From the NCBI GenBank assembly GCA_030278955.1, contig JAOANR010000002.1, positions 14,406,238 to 14,470,237 on the forward strand: DNA of 64,000 nucleotides. The letters are read 5' to 3'. Shown here in pieces: positions 35,571 to 47,178 of this stretch. Origin of the DNA: Hygrophila difformis. Its lineage: Eukaryota > Streptophyta > Magnoliopsida > Lamiales > Acanthaceae. Under the pieces are notes generated by a model, which saw only the letters and a list, made by a program, of their open reading frames with translations, did not search any database and was not told where the DNA came from. The stretch's first letter is position 1; each line of letters starts with the position of its first letter. Position numbers and translations under genes: made by a program.

Positions 35571-37773
35571 CTAGATTTTTGACCTGCGCTTCGCGGGCGG
35601 TGTTTTTCCTTTATTTTTTTACAAAGAAATTCAAATATTTATGGTTTTATTATTATTTGTGCATAAAGTTTGCTTTACTTTAAATTCATAACATAGGCAT
35701 AGGAAACCATAAGAATCTGTATCAATCTGATCATAAAACATGCAACAAAATAAATAATCAGTTCATTACCTCGACATAATCAACATCAATTTCTATAGGA
35801 ATATCTTGATCCACCAATTTTAATAAACCAAGCTATTCTAACTATGAGTACGAATCTCCACAATTTCAATAAGATAGTAGGAGGGATGGATTCAATAAAT
35901 TATATTATACAAACCATTATTTAGAATACCTAGAAAATATTAGATTTTAATAGAAGTTTTTTGGATGAAAGATTTTAATAGAGTTGAGTATGAATGTTGC
36001 GTCATGAATTAAAAATTTACAATAAAGAAAACATTCATAATTAAATCTCAGCCCTATAACCAATTATTAGATTCGAAGAGAGTTGAGCATCTATGTTTCT
36101 CCATGAATTATAATAAAGCAATCATTGATATCAGATCTCAGCCATAATCTCAAAACCAAATGTAAGATTCAAAGACAGGCGTGCATACTTGTTTTATTGA
36201 GGAATCGGGATACACAACATAATAAGATGTCATGAGACATGAATGATGATCAATATTAAAACGTGGATTATAATTCACAATATCCTCTTATAAGTTATAA
36301 GATAATCAACGGAGAAGAAGATCAAAAGATAATGTGTAAGAGTAAATCCTTAAGCAGTAAGAGATAATTGTTCCCAGCAAATAGAATTATAAATCATGGC
36401 CTAAAGGACTAAAAATGCATAGTCTCAAATATTAAAAGATGATTGGAGTGTAAACTTCAGTAAGGCTATCGAAAGCATTAGCTATTACAAAGGTTTATGA
36501 GTTAATATGTTACTATAAATTACTCTTTATACCTATTGCATGCAGATATAGATTGTATGTTGCATTTGAATGAATAGCTTAAAATGATTTTTCAAGTTTT
36601 TGTTATAAAAAATTATATATACAAGATTTAATTCTTTCCTCAAAAGGCTCCAGTAATTTTTTTTAAAAAAAAAGAAAGAACAAAACTAAAAAAAATAAAA
36701 CAAAAATGGAATGGAGGGATTTTTACGAACATATTATATACTCTCTAATTTCCTATGCAAAATTCACACATTAAGCAACCATAAATAAATTATGTAGAAT
36801 TTGTTTAGAATGATATGAATTTTTTTAGGTGATAAATCAATTTATATTAATCAATTTTTTAGAATCAATGAACTAATTACACCATAAATAAAGTTTTCCA
36901 AATTTCTTTAAAAATAATGAATTGACGTTAAAAAAATAATATAGTCCGTACAAACTAAAAAATATCTAGAATTTATATATTTAGGTATTTATAGATAATC
37001 AAATATATTAAAATAATAATAACACTATATGTTTGTTATAATACTTAGTTTTTCTTTATATTATTTTGTTTATCAAACTTATATTTATGAGACTAAGTTT
37101 CAAAATTAGACCTGATATAAAAAAACTCATGAAAAAAATTTGATTAAATTTTTTATAATTGATTAAATTTTTTTAGTTTATCAAAATTGTATTTGTGAGA
37201 TTAAATTTTTAAAATTAAACCTTATACAGACATGAGAATTTAAATTTCATTAAATTTTTATAGTTCACTAATTTTTTTTAGTTTGATTATTTAATATATA
37301 TTTTAATAAAGTATTTTTTATTTAAAATATGGTTATTATATTCCTTATGTTGATATAGGATTATACTTATAGACATAAATTTAACCTAAATTAAATTTAT
37401 TTAATAATATTATAATAATATTTATTAAAATATATATACTAACAAATAATTTATATTATATAGTTTTAATCAATTTATATATTTTAAGTGTAATAAATTT
37501 TTTATATCTTATAAAAATATATACAGAGATTTTCTCAAGATTTTATTATATTAATAGTTAGATTTATTGTCTAAATATAGATATTGATGACATGGAAGGT
37601 GAGTTGGAATTAGTCAGCGATTAATCAGCGATGATGTGGATTAATTATAGCCATTGATTAAAAAATGGTGGTATAATTACTGATAAAACCCTAAAGATTA
37701 AAAAGAATAAGTTATAATTAATAAGGACAATACAGTGCACAGGCCAAAAAGTATTAAGGATTTATTATATAGA
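35571..37773 (-). mobile_element. Non-autonomous Helitron inserted in LTR I
   Basis: On the minus strand it begins TCTATATAATAAATCC (37773 leftward) and ends with a GC hairpin (CCCGCGAAGCGCAGG), a short A-rich spacer and CTAG (35574-35571). The flanking bases are A and T as Helitrons require. The host LTR continues on both sides with the AATTCGGTCT words, which confirms the limits. The 2.2-kb interior is very AT-rich and codes for nothing recognisable. Confidence 0.9.
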
Positions 37774-37999
37774 TTATTATTACTTGTAATATTTGTAAGT
37801 GTCCAATTCGGTCTTATGACCAATTCGGTCTAAACCGAATTGGCACCCCTTTCTCTTTTGTAATAGATAGGTTTGGTCCCAATTCGATCTAGGCCATACC
37901 AATTCGGTTTACACCATAGACCGAATTGATTCCCCTTTAACCGAATTAGGCCATTTTTGATATATTTTTCATTTCTCTTGTTTCCGAAGGGGCTTGGCC

Positions 38000-38007
38000 T
38001 ATATATA
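38000..38007 (+). promoter_or_regulatory. TATA box of LTR I
   Basis: TATATATA in GGCCTATATATATGACC, aligned with 4673-4680 of LTR A. Confidence 0.7.
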
Positions 38008-38416
38008 TGACCTCTCCCTTCATTTGTAAACAACTTTTCTTAATATTGAAATCAACTCTCATATTTTCAAAGTTCACAACCGAGAGCACTCTTTCAAAGG
38101 TGTTCTCCCTCATCCGTGTTTGTCTTGAACTTATGTTCATTTCCCCCACGCCATCAAATTGGAAACTTGCTCGATGGATTGTCAATGAATGATGCACTTG
38201 AAGGAAGCCATTTGTCTTGAGCTTGACTCACTTCCCTTGGCAAGTTCGGGTCCCCTTCATTCATAAGTTTCATTATCTTTTATTTTACAACTTAGTCTCA
38301 TCTTCTTTTGTGTATGTTCTTGTTCTTCATCAACCTTCATACCCCTATCCTCCTAATCATCATTTTACCTAACCCTAAAATTCAGACAACACTAATCCGG
38401 ATATTGTCACTAAACA

Positions 38417-38985
38417 AGTTTCGATCTACGACACCATTACCCTTATTCCGCCTGGAAAAGAGCCGGACACTTCCGAGGTTTTGCGTACGAGGGGTCATTC
38501 CCATCGAACGCAGCCACCCCATCGTACTCATTTTTCCATATTCAGGGTTTGCATGTTTTCTCCATTTTTATACTTTGCTTAGTTCCTTATTTACTATATT
38601 TGGATTGGATTAGGGCATTGCGTATATATACGGGTCCCCTACCACTTGTTACTTACTTTGAATATTTTGAACCCCTTATCAATTCTAATCAAAGTCACTT
38701 GAGAGTATTTTCTTACTCACACAACTTCCATATTGGAAACTCACACCTTGGAGGATCAAACCGACTCCATGGACACAAAGATGATGCACTTGGAAGAGGT
38801 CTTTTCGGGTTGAATCTAGTTCAATCACATAAGTTAATCCAGGTCCCCTTCAACTTAGGTTTGGCTGTCTTTTATTTTGTGTTTTATTCATCCATTTCAC
38901 ACTCCATAGCTCTCGGCCATCACCATATTTTCCCTTGCTTCAATCCGGTTGTTGCAATATGTTCAAGAAATCGACCTATGGCTAT
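38417..38985 (+). repeat. LTR fragment K (element H family)
   Basis: Begins abruptly at a point matching 17290 in LTR H and ends ...CTATGGCA. It retains GCGTACGAGGGG and CCCATCGTACTC words and a TATA box at 38623-38630. Host-like DNA follows. Confidence 0.85.
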
Positions 38986-39502
38986 GGCACCTTAAAAATG
39001 CATATTGATATAATATTTTGGTTTATATCAAATTTATAAAAATTTTAATATGAAATTAAATTACCTAGCTAATTATTCAATTTTCACAATTACAAATTTA
39101 GATATTTGATGGGATTAATCCATTACTGTAATTGTAGTCGTGTTTTTATAGATATGAAATGGTACTAATTAATTATGAAATTCCATAACAGAAACTCTTA
39201 CGATTTCAAAGTTATTAATGATTCAGGTTTGCCATCAAATAATAAATTGAATGTTGGCAAATAGTTGACAGCGAGGAACTTCGCAGTTGAACCATAAATA
39301 TTTACTTTAGGTTGAATATCTTCTAACAAACACGACGTCACACATTTAATTTTGCTAGTATATATATGTATGTATGTGTGAGATGATTGCAACCTGCATA
39401 ACAAAGTCCAAGATAGGCAAATTACAGACTTTCGTATTACATTTGCAGCCACCCAACATACAATACATACATACACATATATGAAAAGACCGATAGTCGG
39501 CG
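38986..39502 (+). promoter_or_regulatory. Upstream region of the ELO gene
   Basis: About 520 bp of AT-rich DNA between LTR K and the ELO start. A TATATATGTATG stretch at 39359-39373 may serve as the TATA region; a CATACATACA run lies at about 39461-39475. The LTR with its own TATA box points toward the gene from about 900 bp upstream. No experimental start is known. Confidence 0.4.
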
Positions 39503-40330
39503 ATGATGAATAATCTCTATAACTCGGTCCATTATTGGCTTGTCGACCACCCTTCCGTTAGGGAATACGAATGGAAACGTGGCCAAACCCCGGGTTCATC
39601 TCCCTTCTTCCTCGCCCTCACCGTGCTTACCTACGTCACCCTCACGGTCGCCCTCCGTCGCTACCACCTCCATCTCCCCATACTACCCTCCCCCTACCAT
39701 ACCTTCATCACCACTCTCCACAACATCTTCCTTTGTCTCCTCTCCCTCGTGATGGCAATCGGGTGCATTCTGGCCACAATCTACCAAATCCGGGAGGACA
39801 ATCTCTACCTCTCGTGGCCCCTTTGTTTTCCCGCGGGCAACACTCCTCCTCGTGGCCCGACCTTCTTCTGGGGTTATGTCTTCTACCTCTCCAAGATCTT
39901 TGAATTCCTGGACACTTTGCTTATACTCCTTAGTCGATCCCGCACCCGACGACTTTCCTTCTTACATGTCTACCACCACGCCATTGTATTGGTGATGTGC
40001 TACTTGTGGGTGGCGACGTCGCAGTCGATGTTCCCTATCGGTGTGGTCACTAATGCGTCCGTACATGTGGTCATGTACGCTTACTATCTAATGACCGCGG
40101 TGGGGCTGCGGCCGCGCTGGAAGAGGAGGTTGACGGATTGCCAGATCGCACAGTTCTTATTTGGGAAGGCGCTGTCGGTGGTGATGCTCTACTTGCACTT
40201 TACCGGATCTAAAGGCTGCTCGGGGCTTTGGACTTGGGGATTCAGTTCTGCCTTTACTGTTTCGCTTCTCGCGCTTTTTCTAGATTTTCGTTTTAGGAAT
40301 TATTCCGCCTCCAGCATCAAAACCGCTTGA
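39503..40330 (+). CDS. ELO-family fatty-acid elongase-like protein (HOS3-like)
   Basis: A 275-residue intact, intronless membrane protein of the ELO family (elongation of fatty acids protein 3-like; Arabidopsis relatives include HOS3, AT4G36830). ELO proteins sit in the ER membrane and condense malonyl-CoA with long acyl-CoA in very-long-chain fatty-acid synthesis. Key motifs are present: KIFEFLDT (131-138), the histidine box LHVYHH (154-159, H155/H158/H159), MYAYY (191-195) and TDCQIAQF (211-218). Five to seven hydrophobic segments are visible, e.g. 34-50, 68-93, 160-170, 180-201 and 245-261. The N-terminus YWLVDHPSVREYEW is typical of plant members. Met1 and Met2 are adjacent; either may start. 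The C-terminus (SIKTA) lacks a clear dilysine signal. The gene is GC-richer than its flanks. The plant role of this subfamily is less well known than in yeast. Confidence 0.93.
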   Translation: MMNNLYNSVHYWLVDHPSVREYEWKRGQTPGSSPFFLALTVLTYVTLTVALRRYHLHLPILPSPYHTFITTLHNIFLCLLSLVMAIGCILATIYQIREDNLYLSWPLCFPAGNTPPRGPTFFWGYVFYLSKIFEFLDTLLILLSRSRTRRLSFLHVYHHAIVLVMCYLWVATSQSMFPIGVVTNASVHVVMYAYYLMTAVGLRPRWKRRLTDCQIAQFLFGKALSVVMLYLHFTGSKGCSGLWTWGFSSAFTVSLLALFLDFRFRNYSASSIKTA

Positions 40331-40715
40331 CAATGATTTGTTTCTATATATTACCGAAAATGATCAACTGTCATTCTATATAAATTATTATTAGTCTAAG
40401 TCATAATTAATTCATTGATTAAGTTGGATGGCTTGTTCCAATTGGGGTCACTGTGTTGCAAAATGTCCACAATTCAATAAAAAATTTATACTCATTATTT
40501 AACTGAATTTCAATTTATTCATTTATAGCAAATTAAATAAAATTAGTGTAAATTTATTAGAAGAATAATATTTATTAAATAATAACAAAATTTTAAATTT
40601 AATAAATACTGTATATTCTATGTACTTTGTTAAGATATATTATTCATGGGCTCTCATCACTCATTTCCTAGCCTTTATAGACTGTTCAGGGAAAAAAAAA
40701 AGATACTATATAATA
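40331..40715 (+). other. 3' flank of the ELO gene
   Basis: AT-rich; AATAAA at 40476-40481 is a plausible polyadenylation signal about 150 bp after the stop. Nothing else is seen. Confidence 0.45.
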
Positions 40716-40973
40716 CTACACCCGTCCCATTAATTTGTCTTGTTTGGCTTCTACACATAATCCAATTCACATTTTCAACCGTTAATATTTCATAATGTGT
40801 ACAATGAAAAATTGGGTAATATATATATATTTTAAAATTACATGATTATACGATTTTATCAAAACCTAACTCGACTATTTTTCCGAATACATACTTGCAA
40901 TAAAATTGAATCAAATTTGAAAAATGACGGTGTCAAAAAGTCAAGTAGGATGCTTTCACTGGGACGGAGGGAG
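40716..40973. mobile_element. Stowaway-like MITE
   Basis: CTACACCCGTCCC at the left and GGGACGGAGGGAG at the right form imperfect inverted ends of the Stowaway (Tc1/mariner) type; TA flanks both sides. It is 258 bp with no ORF. Confidence 0.85.
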
Positions 40974-41085
40974 TATTTAATTAATATTTACTAAATAACA
41001 CTAAAAAATTTAATAATATAATAAATGAAATACACAAGAAATAAAATATTTTATATTTATAAAATTTAAATATTATTATTGAATA

Positions 41086-41215
41086 CTCCCTCCATCCCAC
41101 TAATTCCGTCCCATTTTCCTTTCTGGTCGGTCCCATTACAATTGTCATATTTTCCTTTAGGAAATAATTACATACTTTAATTACCAAACCCACTACCATC
41201 ACATCACATTAATAA
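41086..41215. mobile_element. Stowaway-like MITE, one end only
   Basis: Begins CTCCCTCCATCCCACTAATT after TA. No matching right end was found, so the copy is truncated or diverged; the right limit is arbitrary. Confidence 0.55.
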
Positions 41216-41351
41216 ATAAATATATTAAAATTTCAAACACAACTATCACATTATAACACCCCATAAAATTATTAAATAAAAATTTTAATTTTAATAAATT
41301 GATATTCAAAATTTTCTCATAAATTTAATTTTTAGAAGATGAAAAGAAATA

Positions 41352-41974
41352 CTACCTCCGTTCTTGAATGTTTCTTACATTCAATAAGGTGTCACTATTC
41401 ACACAGAGACTTTTACATAAAGTTTTATCATATTTATACAAGTTAAAATATAGCTAAATATGATCTTGTTAGATTCGTCTCGTCGTGTAGTTTTTAAATA
41501 TGGAACTTTTAGAATTTTTACATATACCGAACTTTAGGGGTGTCAATTTGGACACGAACACGAAAAAACGAACCCGACCGACACAAAAAATTTCAGGTTT
41601 GGGTTTAGTCATTTTGGGTTTTTTTTAAATCAGGTCGACCCGATACCCGACCTGAAATATTATACCACCTGCTCAACCTGACACGGGCACGACCCGAAAT
41701 CTAAAATTATGACAATTTTGGCCTATAACCCGAAAAAAGAACCCGAACGACACGAAAAATTTCAGGTTTGGGTTTGGTCATTTTGGATTTTTTCCGAAAT
41801 CAGGTCCCCGAAACCCGACCTGAAATATTATACAACCTGATCAACCCGATACGAACACGACCCGAAACCTGAAATTGACACCCCTACCGAACTTGAGTTA
41901 TTGATGATTTAAAATGTGCATTGAACAGCGTGACGGGTGGGCCCGTCAAAGAAAAATGAAAATAGAGGAGGTAA
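41352..41974. mobile_element. Mariner/Stowaway-like element carrying a nested hAT MITE
   Basis: CTACCTCCGTTC at the left and GAGGAGGTAA at the right are imperfect inverted ends flanked by TA. Interior blocks (GATCTTGTTAGATTCGTCTC, ATACCGAACTT) recur in the Helitron at 14190-14335. It is interrupted by the element at 41535-41886. Confidence 0.75.
41535..41886. mobile_element. hAT-type MITE with perfect 8-bp target duplication
   Basis: TAGGGGTGTC at the left and GACACCCCTA at the right are exact inverted ends. CCGAACTT at 41527-41534 and 41887-41894 is a perfect 8-bp duplication, as expected for hAT. The interior is two ~150-bp tandem copies rich in ACCCGA.C blocks. It is noncoding. Confidence 0.9.
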
Positions 41975-44405
41975 TATTTTACGAAATGTGAATTTATTTA
42001 AGTCGATCCAAGTTATGAGCTAACTCTAAGGAATTAAAATTTTTTAAGTGTAAAATCATTAAATTAACTTATAAGTATTAAATTATACTTTATTACCAAT
42101 TATTTAAATCCATATTAATTAGTTACGCCTATTTAATCAAAATTTAGTATAGTTATTTAGTCATCTTTAAATCCTTAGTCCTTGACCGATAATCGGATAT
42201 ATGTAATTTCAAAATATGCAATGAAGGATCCAGAAGGAGGTTTAGTCTCAAACAAGGTTTAATTATTAGAACCATGACAAGCTACAAGCTATCTGATTTT
42301 AAATAAAAAAGAATTATTATAAGCTTTTAATTAAAATGTATCGGACATGGATCAAATTGTATAATTGATCACTATAAATTGATTTAAAATACTTAGCAAT
42401 TCAATTATGGAACTAGTGACGGCCAAATTCTTAAGGAACCAATTGCCCAATTGTAATACCCCGGTTTTGGTAACCTAGATCGGGATGCTACCGCCACACC
42501 TTCCAAGCAAGACACGATTTCATTCGAGCTCACTTGAGAGATGCAAGGTTAAGGTATTTCAGAATATCATTTAAACACAAGCCCGCATGGTTTAATTTAA
42601 AATAATAAAATAACATTCATGCATAATAAGGGTAAGTAGCAGTGGAATTTAAAGTACGGGCCAACATGACCAAAACGCAGTGAGTAATTTTAATTTAATA
42701 AAAATGCGACATCGCGACAATGTTATATTCCCCTTCTCGATGCATGCATATGCTCATGCATATTCGCCATACTCTGAAAAAGAAAATAGCAATGTTTTTA
42801 TCAGTATATAAAATACTGAGTAAGTTAATTCCTAACATAGCAATAATGGATTTTAAAAAAATTAATTAATAAAAATTTACTTCTTATTCATGCTCATTTT
42901 TAACATAATATAAAGATAGGATTTGACTGAATAATTCATAAGAATTTAACTTACAGAGCGTATTTAATTCTTAAAAAAACGACAAGATACTAGATAAATT
43001 TAAAAATTAAATAAAACGCGTAGACATGAATTTAAAAGCATGCGAATAATTTAAATAAATAAAATGCACCATTAGGTCTTTTAATTTCCATTAACTAAGA
43101 GGATGACTCCACAATCAAGTTTCTCGAGTATCATGTTTCTCAGGTATAAAGTTTCAGAATTGCCGAAGCAATCCGGGTATCACGCCATAAACAATACCAC
43201 TCCGGAGCCTCGGGTAACCCATACGGATACACTCGAGAGTGTAGACTCGTATTTCAACTGCCGTTTTTGCACAATATCATAAAAGATCACTCTCGTCTAT
43301 ATAGGCACGATTTGATAAGCTAGAGGGGCACCCTGCAGAGCACGCACCCCCTACATCGCAAGTCGAGATCTAGCTCAACCTAGTAAAACGGGTTTTTGAA
43401 AATTGTTTTATCATTTTAATAAGGATTCCAACCATTAAGTTTAGAAAAACTCAAATTCAACAAGTATAGTAAATGTTCGTCAGAGTTCGCGCCTAAATCC
43501 GATTCTCTGGCGAACGAACAACTTTCTGTAATACCCGAGATTTTTATTGGTGTCCGAAGGAATAAAATTAGTTTCTGAATCCGATCAATGTCGAAATATC
43601 TCCGAGAAGAAGAAAATAATTTATCACAATAAAATTATTGCTCGAAAATGAAACGCCGATAGATTCAAAAATTCAAAATGGAATAGAAGAGGGAAAGGAA
43701 GCCCGAAGATATTCCATGGATTAATCCCAAAAGAATTGGAATTAAATTCAAGAAGGAAAAGAATTTTAATTCCAAGAACCCGTGAAGTCGGAAATAATTT
43801 AAATAGATAAATAATTGCACGGGAGCCAAAAGACTACGAATTAGAAGCCGACGAATCCAAACGGGACGGACTCAAGATTTCGGATACGAGATTAATTCGA
43901 GATGAGATAAATTTTAGATAAGAATTTGTAATCCGAGAATGACCCGGAAAAATCGAGCCCGAAAGAAATGGAACAGGTTTGGCGCAAAATGATCGCGTGC
44001 GCCAGATTTGGAGGAATGGCACAAAATTGCGCCAAGTCTGACAGTTACCAATTTTGCGAGTTCGCTAACCGGTCCGGATCGGAGCCATGCGGTCCCCGCG
44101 CGGGGACGCGCCAAGACCGTGCCATGACGCAGGGCCAGCTGCCTTGCACGATTATCGCGATTTTATTGCCTAAATTTCGACCCCCGATTTAGGTAAGTCA
44201 ATTCCAGCCGAGGGAAAGACATTTAGGTCGAATATGGGTGATCTCCCACCCCATATTCAGTCATCAACAGCCTTTCCTCATCCAAAATCTCTCCCAAAAC
44301 CGAAAACACAAAGCTTTACCTTCCGACGACTTTCCGACGAATTTCCGGTGACCAAAACCGACCGTAGAGGCGTGTAGATCGAAGGATACAGACTTTGGAT
44401 TGTTG

Positions 44406-46319
44406 GTAAGGGCTAGATTAGGTTCCTTTGTCGTTTACAATCACAATAATCATTCTAACTTACGGATTTTTACTTGAAAACACAAATCGGAGCCAAAGGA
44501 AGAGGAAATCGGGACCGAAGAGAAAGAGACGTGTAGATTAGACGCGTTCACGGACTCCGGAGGGAATCCCGACGAAATCTAAGACTCTAGATCTTAGATA
44601 CTGTAAGTTGATTCTTCTCATAACCGTTTTGGTGCCCTAAAATCGAATGGAATGCAAGTTTTAATCAACGTACGAAAATCTGTCCCAAAAACTCTCCCTA
44701 CGCGCGCTTTCTGAAACCCGACTTTTAAACCCCTTTCGAGCATTCAACTAGAGAAACTTAAAACTACAAACTTGTTCCTAATGAGTTAAAGTATATCGTG
44801 TTAAATTTTCAGAAATTTTTGTCGACGTTTGATCCGTCAAATCGGATCTGGTATTTTCTGAGTTATTCTTCAAACCCGAAAAAGTTGACAGAATTTCATG
44901 TCCAACTTCCTTGACCTTTTTCTAATGGATCCCATCAAAAATAAACTTTTATGTAAAAACAAAAGTTGTAGCTAACTGTCTAAATATTGTGTCCGTAAAA
45001 TTTCACGCGTTTTCGTTAACGTTTGTGTAGTCAAAAACCATTTTGAATAGACTGTGGTTTAAAGGAAAAGTTGACAGATTTGAGTGTTCAACTTCTTTGA
45101 CGTTTTTCTTAAGGATTCCTTCAAAACTAACCTTTGGAGTAAACATGAAAGTTGTAGATAATTGTTTTAAGAAGGTGTGGTTAAAAATTCGTGAATTTGG
45201 GTTAACGTTTGTGTCGTCAAATACGATCCGAACAGTCTGCATTTGAAATAAAATTCTGACAGAGTATGTAGGCGAAGTTGATGGGCGTGTTTCTACCATT
45301 TCTAGACCGAAATAATCTTTGCAATATAAACAAAAGTTGTAGATAATCATGTCTAGTATATGTCCACCAAATTTCAAAATTTTTGGAGTCCATTTGATAA
45401 GTCGAAAAATCGGATGGTTGAATTGCGTCAAACCTGAAATCCTGGCAGCATACTATTTGTGTAGAAAACTCGATTTTTGACATGTTTCCTCACCTTATTT
45501 CGAAATTGTTAAAACACGAAAGTTGTTAGTTAGGGTGTCGTTGGTGTACTGTAAACATTTCAAGTCGTTCGCCTGAGAAATGAATTTTTAGAGTAAAAAG
45601 GCGTAATCTGCGACGTGTGTGCTTATTAAACTTTGAAATTTATGGAAACCCTCCTTGCGACACTTTCAACTATTTTGAAAACTTTGTGATTTATGATCAA
45701 ATTGGAAACTATGAAATATTGACTATGTGGCTTGTGGACATAAGAGCCCAAGCGTACGACTAGCGGACATAAGAGCCCAAGCGTACGACTAGCGGACATA
45801 AGAGCCCTAGTGAAACATTGATTATGAGGCTTGTGGACATAAGAGCCCAAGCGTAAGGCTAGTGGACATAAGAGCCCTGGCGGATGGTGATTTATAAGGC
45901 TAGTGGACATAAGGGCCCTAGCGAATTGTGATTTGTGAGGCTTGTGGATATAAGTGCCCAAGCGGAATACGGTGACTTTGATCATATTGAAACCCAGTAG
46001 AATAATGAAATATTAGTTATGCGAGAACATATATTTTATCCCATGATTTTTAAAACCCTTCGTACTTAATAAATCCTTTGTTAAATTTTTGAAATTTATA
46101 TACTTAATATTCGTGTACGTCTCTTTACATTTAGAATCATGCCTTTAAATCCCTATTATCAATGTTGTCAAAATACGTTTTCATATTATAAAATGTGCAT
46201 GAGTTAAAAGGTGAATTTTTATTAAGTACTTTTTAAAACCCATTACTGTTATGTTAAGAATTAACTTACTCAGTATTTTATATACTGATAAAACCCGTTA
46301 TTTTATTTTCCTTTTTCAG
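44406..46319 (+). other. Candidate LTR-embedded intron, 5' LTR E
   Basis: GTAAGGGC at the start, TTCCTTTTTCAG at the end, with TTAACTTACTCA 50-60 bp before it. The 3' LTR has the same pair at 49498 and 51439. Confidence 0.5.
45727..45963 (+). repeat. Seven-unit hairpin array with covarying stems (5' LTR E)
   Basis: Units with the core GGACATAAGAGCC flanked by arms that pair: GCTTG/CAAGC, ACTAG/CTAGT, GCTAG/CTAGC and GCTAG/CTGGC (G-T pair). One unit of seven has a mismatched arm. The core loop hardly varies. Confidence 0.9.
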
Positions 46320-46639
46320 AGTATGAAGAATGACATGAGCATGCACGCATATTGGGGGCTCATGAATTAAATTAGTAATTATGAATGTTGTATTTTGTTA
46401 GACTTAAATTACCCACTGCGTTTTGGCCATGTCGGCCCATATTTAAATTTTCCGCTGCGACTTATTTTGAATTATACTATGTTATTTTAAAGTAAATCCT
46501 TTTGGGCTTGTTTTTAAATTATTTTTGAAATACCGTTAGCCTTGCATCTCTCAAGCGAGCTCGAATGAACTCGTGTCTTGCTTGGGAGGTGTGGCGGTGG
46601 CATCCCGGCCTGGGTTATCAAATCCGGGGTGTCACAAAG

Positions 46640-46653
46640 TGGTATCAGAGCCC
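46640..46653 (+). other. Primer binding site of element E
   Basis: TGGTATCAGAGCCC three bases after the LTR. Confidence 0.93.
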
Positions 46654-47178
46654 GGAAATATTTTTAAATTATTATTATTATTTTTGGCCAATATAGAGGC
46701 CCAATGATTTTTAAACAAATATTAATATTATTTTTAAATTTTTTTAGTACCATTATTATTATTTTTAAATTTTAAGTTTTATTTCCATGGAACAAAATTT
46801 ATTTTAAACCCATTGAAAATATTTACATATGCATAGAAATCTTTTCCAACAAGTTTTTAAGGTCACGAAAATATTTTTTTTCGGGGTTGGGGTAGGATTG
46901 TATAAAGCATACATGCATTCGCATACATACATACATGAATATTGCGCTAATTTTTTTTATGTGAATTAACAATGTCAAAACTCTTACCTTAAAATTTGTC
47001 ATGACCTTGACTCAGAAGCGGTTGCTTAAAACTAATTTTGCCTTAGTCCTAGAACTTGATCACCTAAGTTTAGCATGCTCCTATCTATTACCTCTTGCCA
47101 ATCCTATCTTATAGATTTTCTTGAACGCTAACTTGCCTTAGTTTAGAAACTCATCTTCACGTGCGTTGATAACAGAAA
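46654..47178 (+). other. Leader of element E
   Basis: AT-rich, noncoding, about 520 bp; ends at the gag ATG after GATAACAGAAA, like GTAACAGA before the C gag. Confidence 0.7.

Larger units (their letters stand above)
35312..38416 (+). repeat. LTR I (element A family), split by a Helitron
   Basis: Segments 35312-35570 and 37774-38416 form one LTR; the Helitron at 35571-37773 separates them. The second part aligns with 4560-5016 of LTR A and ends ...GATCTACGACA. Both parts carry AATTCGGTCT/AGACCGAATT words. The left end is cut by element C, and no internal region follows on the right, so this is a solo or truncated LTR. Confidence 0.85.
43527..46636 (+). repeat. 5' LTR of element E
   Basis: TGTAATACCCGAG...GGGGTGTCACA. 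It contains a TTTGGCGC motif (43978-43985), a GC-rich block, the donor-like G/GTAAGG at 44405-44406, five or six degenerate AAGTTGTAG repeats, a hairpin array and the acceptor-like TTTTTCAG/AG at 46319. Confidence 0.95.

Noticed and set aside
39540..39903. Two extra ORFs over the ELO gene
   Set aside because: Alternative frames of a GC-rich coding region, low complexity (Pro/Ser), no domain.
45003..45483. ORFs in LTR E (142 and 88 codons) and their copies in the 3' LTR
   Set aside because: They fall in the degenerate AAGTTGTAG repeats, are not shared with LTRs B, C or F, and show no domain.
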